NCBI GenBank assembly: GCA_944472155.2
Contig: OX235272.1
Location: 101,252,020 to 101,316,019 of the forward strand
DNA length: 64,000 nt
From: Trichobilharzia szidati
Taxonomy: Eukaryota; Platyhelminthes; Trematoda; Strigeidida; Schistosomatidae
Reading direction: 5' to 3'
Positions 57,901 to 64,000 of the stretch are shown in pieces. Within the stretch, counting starts at the first letter, position 1, and the number at the start of each line of letters is the position of its first letter. The notes beneath the pieces were generated by a model. The model was given only the letters and a program-made list of their open reading frames with translations, searched no databases and was not told where the DNA came from. A program made the translations under genes and the position numbers.

Positions 57901-58925
57901 GTTCCTCTCTGTCTTCTAACAAACAGCGAACGATAGAACGATGGCTGCAGTATCGATGACTCCTGCCAAAATATGGAGTTGGGTTTGAGCAAACAATCAT
58001 GAATTGATCGTTCATTCTTCAACTACTTTGACACAAGTAGTTGATCAATAGATAGAATATAATGTAGTTTCGATGACTTTCCACTAGGGCCCCGCCTAGT
58101 GTCACCTCCAACGTTCACAGTTAGTTCTCTATTTCTAATGGCTGGTAGTAGATTTCGACTGAATTTTCCCTGAGCATACCCCGAGCCAAGGTTCATGGAT
58201 GGGGCGTTGAAATCTCCAGCTATGGTGATTTGGTTATAGCCAAAGTCCCGTTTCCCTGTGATGGTGCTGAGCAGTAGCCAGTTGTGCTCTGCCCCACAGG
58301 TGGGAGATCGGTAGATACCACTCAGTAAGTGCTTGGTGTGGCCTACGGTGCAATGGCACCATATAGAGTCTGGGAGTTCAGTGAGTGGAGGGTCCGTTGC
58401 ACGCAAGCATTTAAATTGCTTGTCAAAGTAAATGGCAACTCCCCCTCCTTTCCCTGCTGTCCCTCTCCCTCCTCAACAGAATCACATCCCTTATGCTGAT
58501 TTCGTTGTCGGCAATAGTGGGGGTTAGCCAGGTTTCAGTCAGGATTATTATTTTAGGATGTAGGTGTGACCAGAGGTTTCTGAGTTCACCTAATTTTGTT
58601 CTCAGTCCTCTTACATTGCTATACAGGCAGCTGATAGTGAGTTTCATAACCTCAGAGCGTTGTGGGATATTTGTTGTTACACTGTTTGCTGGTAGGGGAC
58701 TTAATATTGGAACTGGTTAGACGATTCCGATGGAACCGGCCCTTTATCGAATTTTTCCTTGGATTCTGGTAGGATACTTGGGTGACACTGACCGTTATTC
58801 TCAGTACCTTGATAGTATCCATTCAGCCTGTTCGGCAGATCCCAGTATCACCCTGAATGGGGGTGGCTCACTCTGAGGTGCGTGGACACCCCTGTATAGC
58901 CTGCACAATTTCGCCGAACTAATAT
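54965..58925 (-). mobile_element. CR1-like element B3, nearly full length
   Basis: Minus strand from the right: ORF1-like end (58925-58650), ORF2 endonuclease (58647-58023), a linker with decayed sequence, RT (56780-56112), C-terminal domain (56058-55560), and a 3' UTR ending in CGATAGTGGATATTGGG near 54965. It is the reference for recognising B1 and B2. A SINE-B lies directly beyond its right end. Confidence 0.8.
55560..58647 (-). pseudogene. ORF2 of CR1 element B3, broken
   Basis: Endonuclease motifs are SNVRGLRTKLGELRNLW, ILTETWLTP, GIYRSPTCG and IAGDFNAPSMN. RT motifs are VLESIIDDHIREHID, QHGFRLGGSC, VHVVFLNFEKTFDTVHHDLL and SGVSQDSILGPLMLLLFIND. The active site is LLYFDDVKIW: both Asp are present but the Ala before them is Phe. 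The C-terminal part has RRLGALSSELFLRLYKTNVRP and LLERVQRRAKK. Stops and shifts between blocks show it is not functional. Confidence 0.82.
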
Positions 58926-58929
58926 TGTG

Positions 58930-59157
58930 TATCAGTGGCACAGCGGTTAGGCCGCTCGCCGAATATGCACATGCTCCGGGGTTCGATTCCCGGCTGACGC
59001 ACTCCTTTACCACGCTAAGCCAGCAATAAGACTGGTAAAGAGGGAAGGTTGGGCATGAGGCCAGCAGCAACGCCATCCCGTAAAAATAAAGACTGCTACA
59101 GAAACTTCAAGCCTCTAGCTTGCAGCCCTATGTTCCACTGGGGACGTGAAGGAAAAA
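58930..59157 (+). mobile_element. SINE-B copy
   Basis: CAGTGGCACAGCGG and GGGGTTCGATTCCCGG are intact tRNA-like boxes. The body is family-typical and it ends GGAAAAAAAC. Confidence 0.8.
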
Positions 59158-59284
59158 AACTTTAATCAACGTAGTTTATTTGCTTATCAGTCTTATATTT
59201 CCCAATGTATTTCCAATAGTGTGTGTGTGCATATATCCATGTATGTCGAGTAGCATTCATCTGAGGAAGAGTTCTACCGAAATT

Positions 59285-59610
59285 TGATGAATTCATTAAA
59301 TCCTGCTTTATTAACCCTTTTGTTGCTTATTTTAAATTGATATCGGGAAATAGATGTTTCTAGTGTTGGCTATTATTTCAGTTTGCTTCCATGCTCATCT
59401 CGTTCACACTTGTCATCGTTAAAAATTATTTAACACATTACATGCAACGATTTTCTAATCTTGTGTGTAATGTCGTTACTAAGTCCGTTTGTTTGCTTGT
59501 TTGTTTGCTGACAACAGTGAATCAACTCATATATTCATTAAATCCTGCTTTATTAACCCTTTTGTTGCTTTTCAAAAAATTCATATGGGGAGTTAAATAT
59601 CTCTAATACT
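59285..59610 (+). repeat. Two direct copies of an AT-rich 70-bp segment
   Basis: ATTCATTAAATCCTGCTTTA and the following TTAACCCTTTTGTTGCTT occur at about 59289 and again at 59534, each followed by a related AT-rich stretch. They are about 245 bp apart. Origin unknown. Confidence 0.5.
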
Positions 59611-59744
59611 TTTGATAATTTAATGAATTTACCGTTAAGTAGTGAAATACGCTCGCTTAACCCACTACTTATTACCATTTCAGTAACTTGTATCTTAATT
59701 TATAAATCACTGTATTGAGTGATATAAAAATTGTAGCTGGTGAT

Positions 59745-60118
59745 TATAGTCAACATACCATCTAGCTGTGCCACATCTATGTGTATCTATAAATTTAGTT
59801 GAACCTGTGGAGAGAGCTATATAGGGCGAACAACTAGACAGCTCAACAAACGCATTAATGAGCATCTTCCTTCATGGTTTGGAAAAGGTCAAGTAAAATC
59901 TATAAGAAGTTCTATTTTGGCTCATTTGATTGATAGCGGTCACCAGGTGGACAAAATAATGCCTTCAAAGTTATCTATCGCATTCCATCGAGCCTTTCGA
60001 ACGGAATTCCAATCCGTCTTTTACACATAGCCGAAGATATGGGAATTCGAGAGAACAATCCTAGTCTTTGCATACAGAAGAAGTTTGTTCTACCTTTGTC
60101 TCTCGGTCGGCCAAGGTG
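59745..60118 (+). pseudogene. PLE8, GIY-YIG region only
   Basis: The frame reads SMCIYKFS, a TGA where other copies have Cys, then TCGESYIGRTTRQLNKRINE and HLPSWFGKGQ. The Y-I-G-R-T motif and following Arg are intact, the best endonuclease motif in the window. A shift follows near IMPSKLS; the end LCIQKKFVLPLSLGR is in another frame. RT is missing. The tail near 60465-60510 has CTGAAGA, GAAA and a short AACAA/TTGTT hairpin, a possible hammerhead remnant. Confidence 0.75.
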
Positions 60119-61157
60119 AATCCCATTCAAAACCCTTCCACTCTTTCTTATTTTCCATCTCCTTCCTACTTTTATGACATATATTTAAACTCTGATTATC
60201 TGTCCACTTCACCTTTATTATCACGTAACTTCTAAGGTTTGACCAAATTTATTCATTGAATTGTCTACATATACATATATTACTACCTTCGTTATTCTTA
60301 TCGCCACCTGCATAAATCTTATTATCAATATTTTGTTATCATTATAATCATCTAACGATGATTGACTAAGTTCAAAACATTTACCACATTATTATTATTT
60401 GTTCCACAAAATCACCGTCATTGGTTGAAATTTTTATATATAAATCTATGTAAATTAGAGTAAAGCCTGAAGAAGATCTAAGTGAAAACAACAATATTGT
60501 TCGCTTATATGTCTTGTTCTAATATTAGAAATGGGAATATTTAAAGATTTCAACAGTTGACTGCAGGACATGGATAAGACTTTGTTTGTTTGACCAGAAA
60601 CGCCTAATCATCAGGATCTTATTTTCAGATCTTATCTAAAAAAATTTTTTTTCAGTGATTTGTCTGAACTGAACCGATTTGTCAATCTGAGCATCCAATA
60701 ACAAAAACAGAAGCCAAAGTAACCTTAATTTCTGTTTAATTCTGATCTCATGTGAGTAAAGCGGTGTAGCAACAGAGGTGAATTACCAATTCTATTATAA
60801 TCAATAGTAATAATAATAATAATTGCACTAACCTCTGCTAGTTGTCAATTAGACGTGATTTTCATTCAGTTTATGTTTAACAATGTCAAGTAGAAATCCT
60901 CTAATACGTGGTGGTGTATTTGTACAGAATGTGAGTTAGTGTGTGTGTGTGTATATGTGTGAATGATTCTGAGTGTGTTGTTATCACAGTACTCATGGAT
61001 TAAAAAATCAATACGGTTGAAATGTTCGTTGGTCTTTTTTTTCACACATGTATTATAAATCTAGTGTGATTAACAATTGATTGAACTGAATTGAACAAAA
61101 GGAATAGTTTGGAAGGAGATAGATATCACGTTGGACGCAGAGACTAAATCAACCAAG

Positions 61158-61683
61158 ATGCAGTCAAGACAAGTCTACGAAACTGTTGTATACACCAATA
61201 AAAGCAGTCATCATCAGAATAATAACAGGCAGATGCAATCGACTGAGAACAGTGAAGTTCGATTAGACCTGTTGAAAACTTTTAATGATATGAATGTAAC
61301 TTTGAGTTTAGCGACATGTGAAGTGGATGATGAATTCGCAAGCCCTTCCAGTACTCATTATCACGGTAACAATGATAATAATAATCCTGAAGATGACAAT
61401 CCTCTGAAATGTTGTCAGGATGATTCAATCATTTATACTATGAACACCAGTAATACTATCGCTGACAGTAGTAATAATCAACACAAAAGAAGAAAGCATC
61501 GATTATTGATTGGAAAAGAGAAATGCAGAAACTTTTTCATATCTTATGAATTTTGGATTTTTATTGTACCCTTTTTAATGACAGTGACATTTGTAATATT
61601 TTTATCTTTTACGTTCGGTTATGCGTTTATCTCAAAAAATGAATCAAAAGTGGATGAGATTAAAGAACCTGGTGGTAGTCAAA
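61158..61683 (+). CDS. First coding exon of a probable single-pass membrane protein (gene C)
   Basis: I start at ATG 61158 (MQSRQVYETVVYTNK); the frame is open nine codons further upstream but without an ATG. The N-terminal ~130 residues are hydrophilic, Asn/Ser/Asp-rich, and probably cytoplasmic. A basic patch (KRRKHRLLIGKEKCR) then precedes one long hydrophobic segment (FWIFIVPFLMTVTFVIFLSF). A charged stretch follows, and the exon ends at CAAA|GTAAGT (61683/61684). Positive charges before the segment suggest a type II orientation, as in membrane-anchored ectoenzymes. Downstream exons must lie beyond the window or in unread sequence. The family is not recognised. Confidence 0.65.
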
Positions 61684-61814
61684 GTAAGTTTTAAGTCTTT
61701 TTTCTTTACATATCTAATAAAGGAAAACACAGTTGCTATTTTTTTTGGTTCATCGAAGAAATACAGTTTCTTTTTCAATTTATTTTAATTATTTTGATTA
61801 TAGCTTCATTCGAC

Positions 61815-61967
61815 ACCGTATTATTGGTACAAGTATGGATGGAATTTTTGAGCATGTGATATCGGTAGCCCAAATTTTGCAGGCCGATCAATTGATATCA
61901 CGTGTGCGTCAGCAGGGGATCGAACTCTGGACTATGTGCATGGCCGCTGTACCACCGACTTCATTTT
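61815..61967 (-). mobile_element. SINE-B-related copy, minus strand
   Basis: The minus strand shows the tRNA-like head (GAGTTCGATCCCCTG) and the body of the 53762 variant (ATATCACATGCTCAAAAATT). It lies in the first intron of gene C. Confidence 0.65.
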
Positions 61968-62654
61968 AAAGCTGTACAGTCATATTTTCATATACATATC
62001 ATAAGAATAAAGATAATTAAAATCACGTATTAAGGGGGAAGGGTAGAGTTGAAGTGGATAAATTACAAAACTTTTAAAGATTAGTGAATAAGTGAATTGG
62101 TACTAAGATTGGGTCAAGTTTTGTCTAAAAAATGAAGAGTATGACGGTGATGATACTAACAATACAGACGGCGAAGATCAAGTGAAGACGTGGAATGAAT
62201 TCAAGTGGTAAAATGAAAAATAAAATAAAAGAACATTACTACGACCACGGTAAAGAAAGGGGTTTGACAAAATGTCTTTGAACACATAGTTTAAGTCTTT
62301 GCCCATGTATAGCTAGAGCCTCACCAGGCTATGCATTAGTGGGGTAAACGTAAGCTATTCGAGTGATTGGATTTGGTCATGTAGATCACTTTGAAGGATA
62401 AATCCTGTGGGGCTGAATGACCTGGCTCTAGGAGGTGTTCATAGATTGAAGGTCGTCGTGGTGATTCCATGACAACAGCATCTGACTGTTTATACATTCT
62501 TTATTGAGCAGAAAGTTTACGTTCATTGTACACATTAGAAGAAGCGCCCTTAGAGAAGACACAGGAATCACAATCTCTTTACTTTGATTTATCAATTTAT
62601 TACCTTTGTAATGAGATTTTTCCAACATAGGCACTTTATTGAATAAGATATTTC

Positions 62655-62910
62655 TTTTTTACTAACATTTATTAGTTGATTGTTTTGATGACTTTCCACG
62701 TCTTAATTTCACTCACTCATCCAACCCCATGCGCCTATGCCTAAAACTGATTAACTAAAATAACCACTTGATTGGTAAAAAGATTTTGTTGTAAAAAGCG
62801 ACCATGTATTAGTGTATAGCCAGCCAGCTGATGATGAGGGAGTAAGTGAATTGAAAAGGAGTGCATATTTCTTCACTCAATCAGTTGTTTCTTTTCTAAA
62901 TGCATAAATG
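62655..62910 (+). mobile_element. PLE 3' UTR remnant
   Basis: Matches the PLE3 3' UTR at about 26305-26515 along its length, for example TTAGTTGATTGTTTTGATGA and AACTGATTAACTAAAAT. It contains CAGCTGATGATGAGG followed by GAAA, possibly a decayed hammerhead. No coding part is present. Confidence 0.6.
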
Positions 62911-63354
62911 GGAATTCGGAAATTAAGTTTTTCTGGTTTATTTTTAAATTATTTTTTAAGGTTCAGCATCCATTTCAAATAGAGTCCACAGAGAACGCTT
63001 TGTTCACATTAATATTAGTAGTATATGTAGTATATACATAAAATAAAAGCTAAAATCCTAGATTGCTTTATACCCTTTGGTAGTGAGAACTACACAATAC
63101 TGATTAATATCTCTAACATCCAATTTAGTTTAACTCCATTATAGATAAGATTTTATTTTGATAAAATCACTCAGTGTTATACACTAATATTAACTGATGC
63201 AACCACATTTCGATCACAATTTATTACTGTTCGTAATCATATCAAGTCACTCACTCACACAACTTTCTTGCTTCAGTTGTATACATTAGTAAAGATTGAT
63301 GATTAGACTTTTGAATAAAATTCAATATAACATAATGTATATTCAGAAATAACA

Positions 63355-63952
63355 ATATGAGACGAGTGTTTTTATAGTCAAAATGAGTAGCTTGTTAGAA
63401 TGTTATGATGTACATGAATTTAAACCTACAAACTCACTCAGACAGGGACAAGCTCTGTAGGCTGAAGGACCCTGTTGATCCAATTAGGTAAAGTCATATA
63501 ATTCACAAGATACCTTGCAATGACTGTGAGTTAAGGTCAAACTAGTAAATCAGGGGTAGTCAGATTGTCGGAACATAAGAATTTAGCTAAGGTGAGAATG
63601 GTTGACTGCGAGAAGATAAGTAATTTAGAAAAACACTCAGCACTGCATTGCACTGTATGCACTAACACACAACCACACAATAGGGTGGGAAAGGGTTAAA
63701 ATTTTGAAAAGTAATATAGTTAGATGGAGAGAGAGATTGATTACCGAATTCTTGTTCATCGAGTCTACACCCAGCAAATGCGACAGAAATGACTCAATGC
63801 AAATACCAGAAATATGGAAGATATTATAACCACCAGTCAGTCAAATCAGAGGAGGACAATAAATAATCTCAAAATTCTATTTCAATTCACGTACATCATA
63901 ACATTCTAACAAGTTACTTATTTTGACTATAAAAACGCTCGTCTTATTTCCC
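63355..63952. repeat. Small element with about 60-bp terminal inverted repeats
   Basis: GACGAGTGTTTTTATAGTC (from 63363) to about 63421 is repeated inverted at about 63885-63946, with roughly 90 percent identity. The 460 bp between have no ORF of note. It could be a MITE or foldback element. A clear TSD is not seen. Confidence 0.5.
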
Positions 63953-64000
63953 ATCTGACTGTATTTGATTGATAACACTCATATTATTATTTTTGGATGT

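Noticed and set aside
40170..59157. All five standard SINE-B copies lie on the plus strand
   Set aside because: Five of five has a 1 in 16 chance, and the related variant at 61815 is on the minus strand. Too weak to call a strand bias.

Overview
The window is eukaryotic, repeat-dense DNA that looks like a flatworm, most likely a digenean trematode of the schistosome group. Four things support this: many Penelope-like elements (PLEs) with GIY-YIG endonuclease domains; CR1- and RTE-type LINEs plus gypsy-type LTR elements; several tRNA-derived SINEs, one carrying a hammerhead-ribozyme-like motif; and a host gene with very small 5' introns and large 3' introns, a pattern known from schistosome genes. 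There are no bacterial-style operons, rRNA genes or CRISPR arrays. The assignment is from sequence recognition only.

Host genes. The best supported is a minus-strand orthologue of the ciliary protein Pitchfork (PIFO/CIMAP3), split into five firm exons and one tentative one between 40052 and 47952, with a poly(A) signal just past the stop. Its introns hold PLE pieces, solo LTRs, SINEs, an RTE remnant and a SINE inverted pair. Other host pieces are two phase-compatible minus-strand exons of an S/N/P/Q-rich protein (318-600 and 3766-3937), a plus-strand first exon of a probable single-pass membrane protein (61158-61683), and a weaker candidate exon at 35046-35267.

Mobile DNA by region. 1.2-1.8 kb: RTE tail. 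4.2-9.4 kb: a CR1 deletion derivative split by a second, nearly full-length LINE. 11.6-19.3 kb: two decayed gypsy elements head to head with related LTRs at their outer ends, one interrupted by a CR1 copy with a target-site duplication (TSD). 19.3-36.5 kb: a PLE-rich tract with one nearly intact copy, several inverted PLE pairs, and a 5-kb palindromic unit flanked by a 9-bp repeat that carries two copies of a 115-aa two-membrane-segment ORF. 37.2-39.5 kb: RTE remnant and a SINE palindrome. 48.2-49.6 kb: an inverted pair of PLE 3' ends with a SINE pair inserted in one arm. 50-59 kb: SINEs and two CR1 elements. 59.7-64 kb: PLE remnants, the membrane-protein exon and a small inverted-repeat element.

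The recurring unexplained pattern is head-to-head, tails-outward inverted dimers of hammerhead-bearing retroelements. All four loci of one tRNA-derived SINE family (called SINE-A here) are minus-then-plus pairs; three have perfect flanking direct repeats (6, 12 and 14 bp) and the fourth an imperfect one. Two PLE inverted units have 9- and 11-bp direct repeats. These units appear to insert whole. The SINE contains a compact hammerhead-like fold, and the PLE tails contain another whose stem III is preserved by compensatory changes. This suggests, but does not prove, that SINE-A uses the PLE machinery and a double-primed insertion route. Element names A, B, C and D are local labels only.
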